Positions 44,823 to 53,186 of a DNA stretch of 64,000 nucleotides are shown here, piece after piece; within the stretch, counting starts at the first letter, position 1, and the number at the start of each line of letters is the position of its first letter. The stretch lies in contig CAZFAP010000002.1 in the NCBI GenBank assembly GCA_964516325.1, positions 1-64,000 of the forward strand, written 5' to 3'. The notes beneath the pieces were generated by a model. The model saw only the letters and a list, made by a program, of their open reading frames with translations. It was not told the origin of the DNA and ran no database searches. The position numbers and the translations under genes were made by a program. Source of the DNA: CAZFAP01 sp964516325 (GTDB lineage: Bacteria > Auribacterota > JABMQX01).

Positions 44823-45500
44823 ATGCGCGGACGTTCGCAGTTTGTGGGGGTCGCTGGTCAGCATTACGTGGCGTACTGCCTCTCCATTCGTGGCATACAC
44901 GCCGCAATCACTCTTGGCAACGTCCCGAACGTTGACGTGGTCATCGCAAAGCCGGACGGGTCGCTGGCTCTGTCCATTCAAGTCAAGACAAAGCGCTGGG
45001 CTTACAAAGGCAAGCACTACGGCAGGGAAGTTTCTGAATGGGACGTCGGTCCTTCCGCGCTGAATGCCATCAGCGATAATTTCTGGTATGCCTTCGTGGA
45101 TTTGCAGGAAGATTTGCAGGAGTCCCGCGGGCCTCCATGGAACCCCCGAGTGTTTCTCGTTCCCTCAATGTGGGTCAGGAAGTTCGTGAAGAACGCCTCG
45201 CCAAAGAGAAGGATGTACCTGCTTCCGAAGGAGCTCTGGGGGGAGTGCCTTGAGCGATGGGACCGAATCAACAAGTTCTTTGATCGGGACCGGGAGACTC
45301 TTAACTGGTGCCGCAAGGTGCCCCGGGGGGCGACTTGGCAAGCGCCTAACGCTGCGCTGCAGCCGACCCATTGCGGCGCCTGGCGCGGGTTCATTGTCAG
45401 GCTGCGCAGCCAGATCGCCGACCGCTACCGGACAGGTGTAGTATTAGGCCCGTCAGGGGTCTGCCTGGCACAGAACGGACGTTTATTCGATTCGAGGTGA
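44823..45500 (+). CDS. Hypothetical protein with possible PD-(D/E)XK nuclease core
   Basis: 225 residues, no export signal; GGAGGG is ten bases upstream of the ATG. VAGQHYVAYCLSIRGIHAAI is a helix seen at the start of many restriction-type folds, and NVDVVIAKPDGSLALSIQVKTK gives an Asp-x(n)-Gln-x-Lys pattern, a variant of the PD-(D/E)XK motif. After that FWYAFVDL and VFLVPSMWV fit the later strands. The last about 45 residues (from AALQPTHCGAWRG) appear to be read-through of a hairpin repeat rather than part of the protein. It stops three bases before the MNT antitoxin gene. Function is inferred weakly. Confidence 0.55.
   Translation: MRGRSQFVGVAGQHYVAYCLSIRGIHAAITLGNVPNVDVVIAKPDGSLALSIQVKTKRWAYKGKHYGREVSEWDVGPSALNAISDNFWYAFVDLQEDLQESRGPPWNPRVFLVPSMWVRKFVKNASPKRRMYLLPKELWGECLERWDRINKFFDRDRETLNWCRKVPRGATWQAPNAALQPTHCGAWRGFIVRLRSQIADRYRTGVVLGPSGVCLAQNGRLFDSR
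45350..45450 (+). repeat. Hairpin element with attC-like features (translates to ALQPT)
   Basis: Begins GCCTAAC (about 45350), as in integron attC R'' sites, followed by GCTGCGCTGCAGCCGAC, whose complement GTCAGGCTGCGCAGC lies about 25 bases further on. A degenerate end ATTAGGC is near 45445. The conserved G of the GTT core is missing, so site-specific recombination activity is doubtful. Confidence 0.35.
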
Positions 45501-45503
45501 AGC

Positions 45504-45794
45504 ATGGGTATTGCTGAGACCATCCAGACCAAGCGAGACGAGATCGTGCAGTTGGCGGCTCGCTACGGCGCGCGGCATGTTCGGCTAATTGGCTCTGTGG
45601 CGCGTGGGGAAGCCGGGCCGGGGAGCGATGTGGACCTGTTAGTCGAGTTCGAGTCTGGCCGAACGCTCCTCGATCACGCGGCTCTAATGCAGGACTTAGA
45701 AGCCCTCTTGGGATGCAAAGTGGATGTCGCGAGCGAGCGAGGGCTCCGTGAGCGCATCCGCGCGCGGGTCCTGGCGGAGGCGGTTCCCCTATGA
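45504..45794 (+). CDS. mntA: MNT-type minimal nucleotidyltransferase (antitoxin of HEPN/MNT pair)
   Basis: 96 residues with the nucleotidyltransferase core RLIGSVARGEAGPGSDVDLLVE: Gly30-Ser31 and the metal Asp42/Asp44. In studied HEPN/MNT systems MntA inactivates its partner by adding AMP residues to it. The ATG follows GAGGTGA. The next gene overlaps it by four bases (ATGA), as expected for such pairs, so translation is probably coupled. The symbol refers to the system's usual antitoxin name. Confidence 0.9.
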   Translation: MGIAETIQTKRDEIVQLAARYGARHVRLIGSVARGEAGPGSDVDLLVEFESGRTLLDHAALMQDLEALLGCKVDVASERGLRERIRARVLAEAVPL

Positions 45795-46165
45795 GAAGCG
45801 ATGTGGAGCGACTGCACGATATCCTGGAAGCCATCGGCCGGATTGAGCGGTACGCTGCTGAAGGGCGCGAACGGTTCGACCGCGACGAATTGGTGCAGAC
45901 CTGGATTGTTCATCATATCCAACTGATAGGGGAGGCAGCGCGGGGGCTCTCAGAGCATGTGCGCCGTCGGTCCCCTGCAATTCCCTGGGCGCGAATCATT
46001 GGGATGCGGCACATCCTGGTCCACGATTACTTCGGGCTCGATTTAGAAGAGGTCTGGGGAACCGTCGTGCGCGACCTGCCGGCGCTGAAGCGAGACCTGG
46101 AAGCGATGGTCCTCGAACTGGGATCCCGGCCGGAGGTCCCCCCAACGGGTGACTGCCCCCGCTAA
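45791..46165 (+). CDS. hepT: HEPN (DUF86) ribonuclease toxin of HEPN/MNT pair
   Basis: 124 residues, all-helical HEPN domain. The active-site motif R-x4-H-x-Y is complete as RHILVHDY (Arg73, His78, Tyr80), and IGEAARGLSEHVR is the usual preceding helix. HepT toxins cut RNA and form dimers; the antitoxin nucleotidyltransferase neutralises them. It overlaps mntA by ATGA. The last about 20 residues (SRPEVPPTGDCPR) are less conserved. Confidence 0.9.
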   Translation: MRSDVERLHDILEAIGRIERYAAEGRERFDRDELVQTWIVHHIQLIGEAARGLSEHVRRRSPAIPWARIIGMRHILVHDYFGLDLEEVWGTVVRDLPALKRDLEAMVLELGSRPEVPPTGDCPR

Positions 46166-46279
46166 CAGATTGCAGTCCGACCGGAAGCGCAATCGGTCTG
46201 TCGAGACGGCAGGCACAATTGAGGCCCGGGCCGTTCGGATGCGTGGCGGCCTTAGCGGCGGCCAGTACTTCAACTGACG

Positions 46280-46307
46280 TTGCCAAAAGCACGCAAAACC
46301 ATAGTAT
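46280..46307 (+). promoter_or_regulatory. Possible promoter of oxidoreductase G / GH36 pair
   Basis: TTGCCA (46280-46285), 16-bp spacer, TAGTAT (46302-46307); start near 46314, about 53 bp before the ATG at 46367. Confidence 0.4.
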
Positions 46308-46366
46308 TCTGGTGAGGCTATTTTTGCCATTCTGTAGTAGGAGAACGCTTTTTCAGGAGGTGCAAG

Positions 46367-47410
46367 ATGATTAACGTCGGAATCGCCGGCATCGGTTTCA
46401 TGGGAATGATTCATTATCTCGCCTATCAGAGGGTCCGCGGCGTCAAGGTCCGCGCGATGTGCGAGAAGGATAAGAAGCGGCTGGCAGGTGACTGGCGGTC
46501 AATCAAAGGAAACTTCGGCCCGAGAGGAACGAAGATGAACCTGACGGGAATTGATCGCTACGCGGAGATGGATGGTCTGTTAGCTGATCCGAACCTCGAC
46601 TTGATTGACATCTGCCTGCCGCCCTCGCTCCACGCGGGCATCACTGTGGCCGCACTCAGAGCGGGAAAACACGTCTTCTGCGAAAAGCCGATTGCCCTGA
46701 ATCCGGCTGACGCAAAACGAATGGTGGAGACCGCCAGGAAGACCGGCAAGATGTTGATGATCGGTCATGTCCTCCCCTTCTTTCCCGAGTACAGCTTCGC
46801 TTACAAAGCGATAACCGACGGGAAGTACGGAAAACTTCTGGGCGGGCACTTCAAGCGGATCATCTCGGACCCACTCTGGCTGCCGGACTTCTACAATCCG
46901 GCGGTTTGCGGAGGTCCCATGATTGACCTTCACGTCCACGACGCCCATTTCATCCGCGTCGTGTGCGATATGCCGACCGCGGTGCAGACCGTCGGCTCCA
47001 TGCGAGGCGAAGTGGCTGAGCGATTCACGACTCAGTTTCTTTTCAAGGACACCAAACTTGTGGTAACCGCCTCCAGCGGTGTCATCTATCAGCAGGGCCG
47101 CTCGTTCACCCACGGGTACGAAATTTACCTCGAAGAGGCGACGCTGCTGTTCGAGGCAGCGAGCATAGGAAAGGATTGGATCGTGGCATACCCGGTCACC
47201 GTCCTGACGAACGACGGGAAGGTCATTCGGCCCAAGCTGGGTTCGGGCGACGCCTGCGGTCCCTTTGTCAGCGAAATAAAGGAAGTCCTTCGCGCCATCC
47301 GCACCAGGACCCCCTCGGCGCTGCTTGCGGGCGAACTCGCTCGTGACGCTCTCGTGCTTTGCGAAAAGCAAACCCAGTCGCTGCGGAGTGGCCGGGCAGC
47401 CCGCATATAA
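46367..47410 (+). CDS. Cytoplasmic Gfo/Idh/MocA family oxidoreductase (G)
   Basis: 347 residues, no signal. GGAGG precedes the ATG. NVGIAGIGFMGMIHY is the dinucleotide site; CEKPIA (106-108) holds the catalytic Lys; CGGPMIDLHVHDAHFIRVV supplies the Asp187-x3-His191 pair. The C-terminal strand domain includes FTTQFLFKDTKLVVTASSGV. It is 55 bp upstream of a secreted GH36 alpha-galactosidase on the same strand, so it may process the released galactose or a derivative in the cytoplasm. Confidence 0.9.
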   Translation: MINVGIAGIGFMGMIHYLAYQRVRGVKVRAMCEKDKKRLAGDWRSIKGNFGPRGTKMNLTGIDRYAEMDGLLADPNLDLIDICLPPSLHAGITVAALRAGKHVFCEKPIALNPADAKRMVETARKTGKMLMIGHVLPFFPEYSFAYKAITDGKYGKLLGGHFKRIISDPLWLPDFYNPAVCGGPMIDLHVHDAHFIRVVCDMPTAVQTVGSMRGEVAERFTTQFLFKDTKLVVTASSGVIYQQGRSFTHGYEIYLEEATLLFEAASIGKDWIVAYPVTVLTNDGKVIRPKLGSGDACGPFVSEIKEVLRAIRTRTPSALLAGELARDALVLCEKQTQSLRSGRAARI

Positions 47411-47416
47411 TTTGGA

Positions 47417-47436
47417 GGGCCCATCGCGATGGGCCC
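47417..47436. repeat. 20-bp perfect palindrome between oxidoreductase G and GH36
   Basis: GGGCCCATCGCGATGGGCCC, a perfect 20-bp palindrome. No T-run follows, so it may be an operator, an RNA stability hairpin or a weak attenuator. Confidence 0.65.
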
Positions 47437-47465
47437 TTGATCCGCAATAAAGGAGAAACATAACG

Positions 47466-49517
47466 ATGCACTTACCCTGGAAGTTTTGCCTCCTAATCGC
47501 CGTATTCCCTTTCATCGCCTCACCAGCTTGGGGTGTCGCCCCGACGGCGGAAGAACTGGCACAAGCACGACGCTGGTTCGACGCACGGTTTGCTGAAGAT
47601 GTCCAAGCTGAGCGTCCATTCTCCTTCATATACGACGGGAAAGCGGGCGCCGATTTGCTCAAGACGTGGACATTTCAAACGGGATCGAGGGAGCGGGGCA
47701 GCAATCGGACCGAGCGGACGCTCACCTACACGGATGCGAAGACGGGATTCGTTGTGCGTTGCACGGCAGTCGCGTACAAGGATTTCCCGACCGTCGAGTG
47801 GACGCTTTACTTCAAAAACACCGGCTCGACGGATACGCCTATGGTCGAGAACATACAAGCCCTGGACATACACCTGGAACGGGGTGAAAGCGGTGAGTTC
47901 GTGCTGCATCATAACCGAGGCAGTCAGGCCGTCAAGGGCGACTATGAGCCTTTTGAGACCGTCCTGCAACCCGGCGCCGCAAAGCGCGTCTCCGCCGCGG
48001 GCGGCAGACCAACCAATAGCGACCTCTCCTACTTCAACTTGGAATGGTCTGGGGAAGGGGTAATTGTCGTTGTCGGTTGGCCCGGTCAGTGGGCGGCCGA
48101 ATTCGCCAGGGACGGAGAAAAGGGGCTGCGCATTCGTGCCGGGCAGGAGCTGACGCATTTCAAGCTGCATCCGGGCGAGGAGGTCAGAAGCCCGCTCATC
48201 GTTCTCCAATTCTATTCAGGCGATTGGATTCGTGCGCAGAACCTCTGGCGGCGATGGATGATTGCGCACAATCTCCCCCGACCGGGCGGGAAACTTCCCC
48301 CTCCGCAGCTCGCAGCTTCGAGTTCGAGGCAGTACGGCGAGATGATTCAGGCGAACGAAGACAATCAGAAGATGTTCATAGACCGCTACCTTCAGGAAGG
48401 AATCAAGCTCGATTACTGGTGGATGGACGCGGGTTGGTATGTCAATCAGACCGGCTGGCCGAACGTGGGAACGTGGGAGGTGGATGCGAAGCGATTTCCC
48501 CGCGGCTTGCGTGCCGTCAGCGACTACGCCCATTCCAAGGGGATCAAGACCATCGTCTGGTTCGAGCCAGAGCGGGTGACCGCCGGAACGTGGCTCGCCG
48601 AGAATCACCCGGAATGGGTCCTGGGAGGCAAGAACGGCGGGTTGCTGAACCTGGGAAACGAGGAAGCGAGGAAGTGGTTGACGGACCATGTTGACAGGCT
48701 CCTGACCAAGCAGGGCATAGACCTCTACCGGCAGGACTTCAATATGGACCCGCTCAGCTTCTGGCGCGGGAAAGACGCCGAGGACCGGCAGGGGATAACG
48801 GAAATCTATCATGTCATGGGCTATCTGGCATATTGGGACGAACTCCGTCGCCGCCATCCGGATATGCTCATTGACTCATGCGCGTCCGGCGGTAGACGGA
48901 ACGACCTCGAGACGATGAGACGCGCGGTGCCATTGTGGCGAAGCGATTACGCCTACGAACCCATCGGCACTCAGTGCCACACCTACGGCATGTCCTTCTG
49001 GATACCGTTCTACGGCACGGGAACGGTCGCTTGCACCGGAGCGCCTTACTACGGATCAGGGAAAACTCCCGTCGAGCCGTACGCCTTCTGGAGCAACGCC
49101 TGTGCCGCAGTTGGTTGCGGGATTGACATGCGCGAGAAAGAGATCGAGTACGCGGCTTTTCGTCGCTTGATAGATCAGTGGCGCCAGCAGGTCGCTTCCA
49201 ACTACTACGGCGACTATTACCCGCTGACTCCTTACAGCCAGGAGGGCAGCGCCTGGATCGCATGGCAGTTCGACCGACCAGAGTCCGGTACAGGGGTGGT
49301 TCAGGCGTTTCGGAGGCAGGACTCCGCGGAGGATGTTCGGCGGCTCAAGCTAAGGGGCTTGGAACCGAAAGCTACTTACACGGTGACTGATTTGGAGACC
49401 GGCAAATCGGCGCAGGCAACAGGCCGCGAGCTTGTGGAAAATGGTTTCTCGGTCAACATCCCAAGCCACCCCGGAGCCGCTGTTCTGATTTACGGGAAGA
49501 CGGCCGCGGAAAGGTGA
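47466..49517 (+). CDS. Secreted GH36 family alpha-galactosidase
   Basis: 683 residues; AAAGGAG precedes the ATG; signal FCLLIAVFPFIASPAWG. The N-terminal supersandwich (about 25-280) is followed by the barrel: LDYWWMDAGWYVNQTGWPNVG, DYAHSKGIKTIVWFEPERV, DLYRQDFNMDP with the nucleophile Asp424, and SCASGGRRNDLETMRRAVPLWRSDY with acid/base Asp494. All signature residues are present, so the enzyme should hydrolyse alpha-linked galactosides or related alpha-glycosides (GH36 also includes alpha-N-acetylgalactosaminidases). It follows oxidoreductase G and is convergent with the sulfatase gene. Confidence 0.92.
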   Translation: MHLPWKFCLLIAVFPFIASPAWGVAPTAEELAQARRWFDARFAEDVQAERPFSFIYDGKAGADLLKTWTFQTGSRERGSNRTERTLTYTDAKTGFVVRCTAVAYKDFPTVEWTLYFKNTGSTDTPMVENIQALDIHLERGESGEFVLHHNRGSQAVKGDYEPFETVLQPGAAKRVSAAGGRPTNSDLSYFNLEWSGEGVIVVVGWPGQWAAEFARDGEKGLRIRAGQELTHFKLHPGEEVRSPLIVLQFYSGDWIRAQNLWRRWMIAHNLPRPGGKLPPPQLAASSSRQYGEMIQANEDNQKMFIDRYLQEGIKLDYWWMDAGWYVNQTGWPNVGTWEVDAKRFPRGLRAVSDYAHSKGIKTIVWFEPERVTAGTWLAENHPEWVLGGKNGGLLNLGNEEARKWLTDHVDRLLTKQGIDLYRQDFNMDPLSFWRGKDAEDRQGITEIYHVMGYLAYWDELRRRHPDMLIDSCASGGRRNDLETMRRAVPLWRSDYAYEPIGTQCHTYGMSFWIPFYGTGTVACTGAPYYGSGKTPVEPYAFWSNACAAVGCGIDMREKEIEYAAFRRLIDQWRQQVASNYYGDYYPLTPYSQEGSAWIAWQFDRPESGTGVVQAFRRQDSAEDVRRLKLRGLEPKATYTVTDLETGKSAQATGRELVENGFSVNIPSHPGAAVLIYGKTAAER

Positions 49518-49537
49518 ATCAGCACGACGGAGCCGAT

Positions 49538-49568
49538 GGGAACACTTGAGAGTTCCGCTCTCGTTCCC
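49538..49568. terminator. Nested hairpin between convergent GH36 and sulfatase genes
   Basis: Outer arms GGGAAC/GTTCCC and inner arms GAGAG/CTCTC. No strong T-run. Assigned as possible terminator by position only. Confidence 0.3.
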
Positions 49569-49654
49569 GTGCAGGCAATTATCGGCTTTTCTCAGACGCC
49601 CTGATCGTCGTGTTGCCAGAGGAGCGTCGTCGAAGCCTGACGCCCTGCTAAAAG

Positions 49655-51073
49655 CTATTGGTTACCGGTCAACCCACCAGAAATCCCGAAATCGTCCTTC
49701 GTTTCCTTGATCCAGTTCGTCAGAAGAGTTCGGTGTCGCTCCAGAGTTTCTTTCCTCTCGGGCTTGCGAGCAAGATTCCGGGTTTCACCCGGGTCGCTCT
49801 GGAGGTCGAACAGCATTTCTGGATTGCGGCCCACGGAAAAGAGGTTGTATTTGTACCTCTGCGTGCGGACCATTCGCCCTTTCATCTCCGGGCTATTGGG
49901 GTCAGGGAAAAGCTCCGACACGACAAATTCGCGACCGGGCAGGCTTGGATTCTCAACTTTGGGTTTGAGGCTGACGCCGGTAACTTCTGGACAAGCGACG
50001 CCCGCATAGTCGCAAATGGTGGGAAGCACATCAATCCCTGAAACGAGGTGCGTTCGGTCCGCTCTTGCCGCTGGGGTGACGCCCTTCCAACTTACGATGA
50101 GCGGCACAGACACAGGTTCCTCGTACAGCATCAGTTTCACGATCCAGTGGTGAGCCGCCATCCCCTCGCCGTGGTCGCTGGTGAAGACAACGAGCGTGTC
50201 TTGCTCGAGTCCTTGTTCTCGAAGACCGACTAAGACTTCCCCCACCTCCCTGTCGACGTCCTCGACCAGGCGGTAATAAGCGTTCAGGTACGCGCGCCAC
50301 TGCTCTGTATCCCAACTCTTCGTCCACTGGATTTCCTCTCCGTATTGTGTGCGTTCGCGGCACCTCTGGACGAACTCGGGCTCGTCCGGGGCAATATCAA
50401 AGTTATCCGGCAGCGGCGGAAATTTATGCAGGTCGCCGTGCTTGACTGGCTTCTCACGAACCCACCAGCAGATGTCGTGCGGGTTGTGAAACGAGACGCC
50501 CAGCACGAACGGCTTCTCGTGCTTTCTTCGCAGGAACTTGACTGCTTCCTTCGCCACAGAACCATCGCTCTCGGCGCCGAGCCTGAAACCCGTGCCTTCC
50601 GGGAGCGCCACGTGCTCGAACCCGGGGACGGCGGCCTGCTTGCCGCGAAGGTAGCCTTGCGGCAGATGCCATTTGCCAACCCAGGCGGTCTCGTAGCCCG
50701 CGGCGCGGAAGATTTCGCCCATGTCGGGAATGCCTTGCTTGATACTTTGGCCATTGTAGATCACCCCGGTTTCATGGGGCATGCGGCCGGTAACGAGGCT
50801 TGAGCGCGAAGGACCGCAGACGGGGGAGGCGCAATAGGAGTTCTCGAAGCGGACGCCGCGGGCGGCGACGGAATCCATGTTGGGCGTGCTCACCCATTTG
50901 TTGCCGGCGGCGCTCATTGCTCTGGCGCTTTGCTGGTCGCTGAGGATGAGCAAGACATTCGGTCTTGTCCTGCGTTTCTCCTCCGCCAGAAGGCCGCTTG
51001 GCACCCCAGCCGCCGCAGTCCCAATCCCAACGGAAACGTACTTGATAAAATCTCGCCGGTTCATCGGTCGCAT
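49655..51073 (-). CDS. Tat-exported sulfatase
   Basis: 472 residues. Tat signal NRRDFIKYVSVGIGTAAAG. PNVLLILSDQQSARAMS starts the alkaline-phosphatase fold with a metal Asp, and SPVCGPSRSSLVTGRMP is the sulfatase signature: Cys86 in CxPSR, to be oxidised to formylglycine. AWVGKWHLP, SFHNPHD and LVVFTSDHGEGMAAHHW (metal Asp-His) are intact. Converting the Cys needs a formylglycine-generating enzyme, which is not in this window. The substrate is likely a sulfated polysaccharide. It lies next to the sugar-isomerase-like gene in the same direction, 97 bp apart. Confidence 0.92.
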   Translation of the reverse strand: MRPMNRRDFIKYVSVGIGTAAAGVPSGLLAEEKRRTRPNVLLILSDQQSARAMSAAGNKWVSTPNMDSVAARGVRFENSYCASPVCGPSRSSLVTGRMPHETGVIYNGQSIKQGIPDMGEIFRAAGYETAWVGKWHLPQGYLRGKQAAVPGFEHVALPEGTGFRLGAESDGSVAKEAVKFLRRKHEKPFVLGVSFHNPHDICWWVREKPVKHGDLHKFPPLPDNFDIAPDEPEFVQRCRERTQYGEEIQWTKSWDTEQWRAYLNAYYRLVEDVDREVGEVLVGLREQGLEQDTLVVFTSDHGEGMAAHHWIVKLMLYEEPVSVPLIVSWKGVTPAARADRTHLVSGIDVLPTICDYAGVACPEVTGVSLKPKVENPSLPGREFVVSELFPDPNSPEMKGRMVRTQRYKYNLFSVGRNPEMLFDLQSDPGETRNLARKPERKETLERHRTLLTNWIKETKDDFGISGGLTGNQ

Positions 51074-51170
51074 GGCGCCTGCTTTGACTGCATTTCGTCG
51101 CGTGTTTTGTCAATCAGCCGGAGTCGGCCGAATCAACGAGGAAAAACCGCCCAACCGCCGTATCGGTCAA

Positions 51171-52763
51171 TCATGCGTTCTCGCTGTAGTTCTCCCACTT
51201 GATCCCCAGTTTCTTCAACGCATAGCCGACTTCACGAAGGTAATCGCCATAGCAAGTAACCGTATGGAATCCCTCCATTTCCTCCAGAAGCTTCCGCCAA
51301 TTTCCGAGGATTTCCATGTCAATCTGAGAGCGACAGACGTCATAGGAAGGCGTGTCGGTGATTCTCCCTTTGAACCCATACCACTTCGTGCACGTGAGAT
51401 TGGGGATCACGTTCGTGATGACCTGCCCTTTCCTGAATTCGACTTTCGTGGCGGCGCCGGAATCCGATTCAAAATGCGTTACGATCTTCGTCGGCTCGAA
51501 ATCTTTGCCATCCATCTTCCGAGGGGCAGAACAATGGGCGAGCGTCATGACGCCTTTGTAAGGGAAATGCGAATTGCTCAGGAAAACCGGCTTGCCGGAG
51601 ATATGATGCAGGAGAATCCCGGGGGAAGTATGCGTGAAATCGGAATGGCAGAACGCTGTGTACCCTTCGTCATTGAGGAGGCTCAGGATCAGGCAGGGCG
51701 GCGTCTCGAGAATGCGGATCAGCGACCCCATGCAGTCTCCCACGCCGATGGAGGTTGCCCCCACCTCGGACATAATCTCCTTGAACACCTTCGCCGCCAG
51801 AAACGAATTGGCCACAGACTTTTTGTTGGTGTGGAGCGAGACACCCTTTTGCCCAAGAAATTCCTCGGTCTGCCGCTCGACATCCCTAACGACGTTCTCA
51901 TCCCCCCTCGCCTTCTTCAGCCTCTCGCCGAGTTCCTCGTAGGATACCGACTTGATGTCGAATTTCCAGACTTCCCTTGCGTGCGTCGGGCCGAATTCCT
52001 GCCCGGGCCGGCTATAAGCTAACAAACCACCGAGAGCAATGACCCCCGTGCCGAGCGAGTTCCTCAACCCGTGAAGAGACCTCAGCCGCCAGAGAACCTC
52101 GCCGTAATCGTCCACCACAATGTCCCAGACGTCCATGTTCGGTTCGCGGAACTTGTCTTCGCTTTTCCGCAGAAAGCGCCAGTGGGCGATCTCGTACCAG
52201 AGATAGATGGGGCCGGACTTGTGCCGCAAGAACATCACATTCGGCTTCTTCGATGCCGCAAGAGTCTCCAACCAGCGCTGCTCTCCGCCCGACGCGTAAA
52301 CCAAAATCACATCGCAATCCCCGTCCCTCACAGCGGCGGCTTCCGCGTCATTTCCCACCCGCGCCAGAGGCAGCGCCTCCATCGGGAAATCCGCTTCGGC
52401 AGTCAACCGCTTCAATTCGTCCGCGATTCTTTCGGCTTCCCTGTCAATGTCCGCCTGAGTGTGAAGCCCCCCATAGGGCCGCCAGCTCACGTATTCCCTT
52501 CGCTGATGGAGCTGATAGACCAGAGCCGGTTTGACTTTGAGGGGGCCGCTGGCGTGTGAGCCGGGCGGGGCCTTCTGCTCTGCCGTAGCGGCCCGAGCTT
52601 GTGATTCCGTTAGTAGCGCCGCCCCGCCCAACGCGGCAGCGGCGCCGACCGCGCTGAGAAACTGTCGGCGGCTGATTCCGGCAGCGGCTGTCTCCTGTGG
52701 GTGGCAGCAATGGCCGCCCGCTCGCCCAGTCGCGGGCCTATCGTTATCCACCTTGCGCTCCAT
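51171..52763 (-). CDS. Tat-exported L-fucose/arabinose isomerase-like protein
   Basis: 530 residues; start at 52763 follows AAGGAGG. Tat signal ISRRQFLSAVGAAAALGGAALLTES. The rest resembles the fucose/arabinose isomerase fold: an N-terminal open alpha/beta domain (CDVILVYASGG; KPNVMFLRHKSG), a middle domain with GLRNSLGTGVIALGG, and a C-terminal domain with GVGDCMGSLIRILETPPCLILSLLNDEG and VITNVIPNLTCTKWYGFKGRITDT. Aldose-ketose isomerases are normally cytoplasmic, so the Tat signal is unusual. I cannot identify all catalytic Glu/Asp residues and the protein may be a non-isomerase relative. It probably works with the sulfatase gene downstream on the same strand. Confidence 0.72.
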   Translation of the reverse strand: MERKVDNDRPATGRAGGHCCHPQETAAAGISRRQFLSAVGAAAALGGAALLTESQARAATAEQKAPPGSHASGPLKVKPALVYQLHQRREYVSWRPYGGLHTQADIDREAERIADELKRLTAEADFPMEALPLARVGNDAEAAAVRDGDCDVILVYASGGEQRWLETLAASKKPNVMFLRHKSGPIYLWYEIAHWRFLRKSEDKFREPNMDVWDIVVDDYGEVLWRLRSLHGLRNSLGTGVIALGGLLAYSRPGQEFGPTHAREVWKFDIKSVSYEELGERLKKARGDENVVRDVERQTEEFLGQKGVSLHTNKKSVANSFLAAKVFKEIMSEVGATSIGVGDCMGSLIRILETPPCLILSLLNDEGYTAFCHSDFTHTSPGILLHHISGKPVFLSNSHFPYKGVMTLAHCSAPRKMDGKDFEPTKIVTHFESDSGAATKVEFRKGQVITNVIPNLTCTKWYGFKGRITDTPSYDVCRSQIDMEILGNWRKLLEEMEGFHTVTCYGDYLREVGYALKKLGIKWENYSENA

Positions 52764-52913
52764 ATGAAGCTCCTCCTTCTCAGTCCGACTCTCCGAGGGA
52801 TTGAATGGACGAATACCCTTCGACCTCTTTTGGATGCAGATTTTCTCCTCGGCCTGTCGCATGTCAACAGATTTCCGAAAGGAAAGTCGTAACCCCTCAC
52901 TTTCGGGGGGCCA

Positions 52914-52980
52914 GCCCAGAGAGCGCAGAGGGCGCAGGGAAGGAGACTTTGCGTTTCTGTGTTCTCGGCGGGCTCTGCGG
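52914..52980. repeat. Dispersed short repeat, GCAGAG family
   Basis: GCGCAGAGGGCGCAGGG at 52923-52939 and the inverted CTCTGCGG at 52973-52980; shares CGCAGAGGGCGCAG with 15941-15954. Confidence 0.6.
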
Positions 52981-53066
52981 CCGCATCCCTGGCGCCGGGA
53001 CCCCGGGATTCCCGACGGTCTCGGCTACCCATGACTGAGGCCCTACGCACCGGTTTTTCCTTTTTC

Positions 53067-53095
53067 TTGACAGACAGGGGTGTTTTTGGTTTAAG
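53067..53095 (+). promoter_or_regulatory. Sigma70-like promoter of oxidoreductase F
   Basis: TTGACA (53067-53072), 17-bp spacer, TTTAAG (53090-53095). Predicted start near 53102, about 85 bp before the ATG at 53187. Confidence 0.55.
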
Positions 53096-53186
53096 GCATT
53101 CTCGTAGAGGATGAGCAATTGGCAGTGTGGTCGGCTGCTCTGGAGCCGGAACATCAACGAATGCGAAAAAGAGAGGGATATGTGCC

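Larger units (their letters stand above)
52764..53186. other. Divergent intergenic interval with repeat and promoter
   Basis: No gene was recognised. It contains the GCAGAG-family repeat at 52914-52980 and the promoter at 53067-53095. Confidence 0.5.

Noticed and set aside
45350..45450. Functional integron attC site
   Set aside because: The left half fits, but the right core reads ATTAGGC without the conserved G, and no integrase is in the window. Kept only as an attC-like hairpin.
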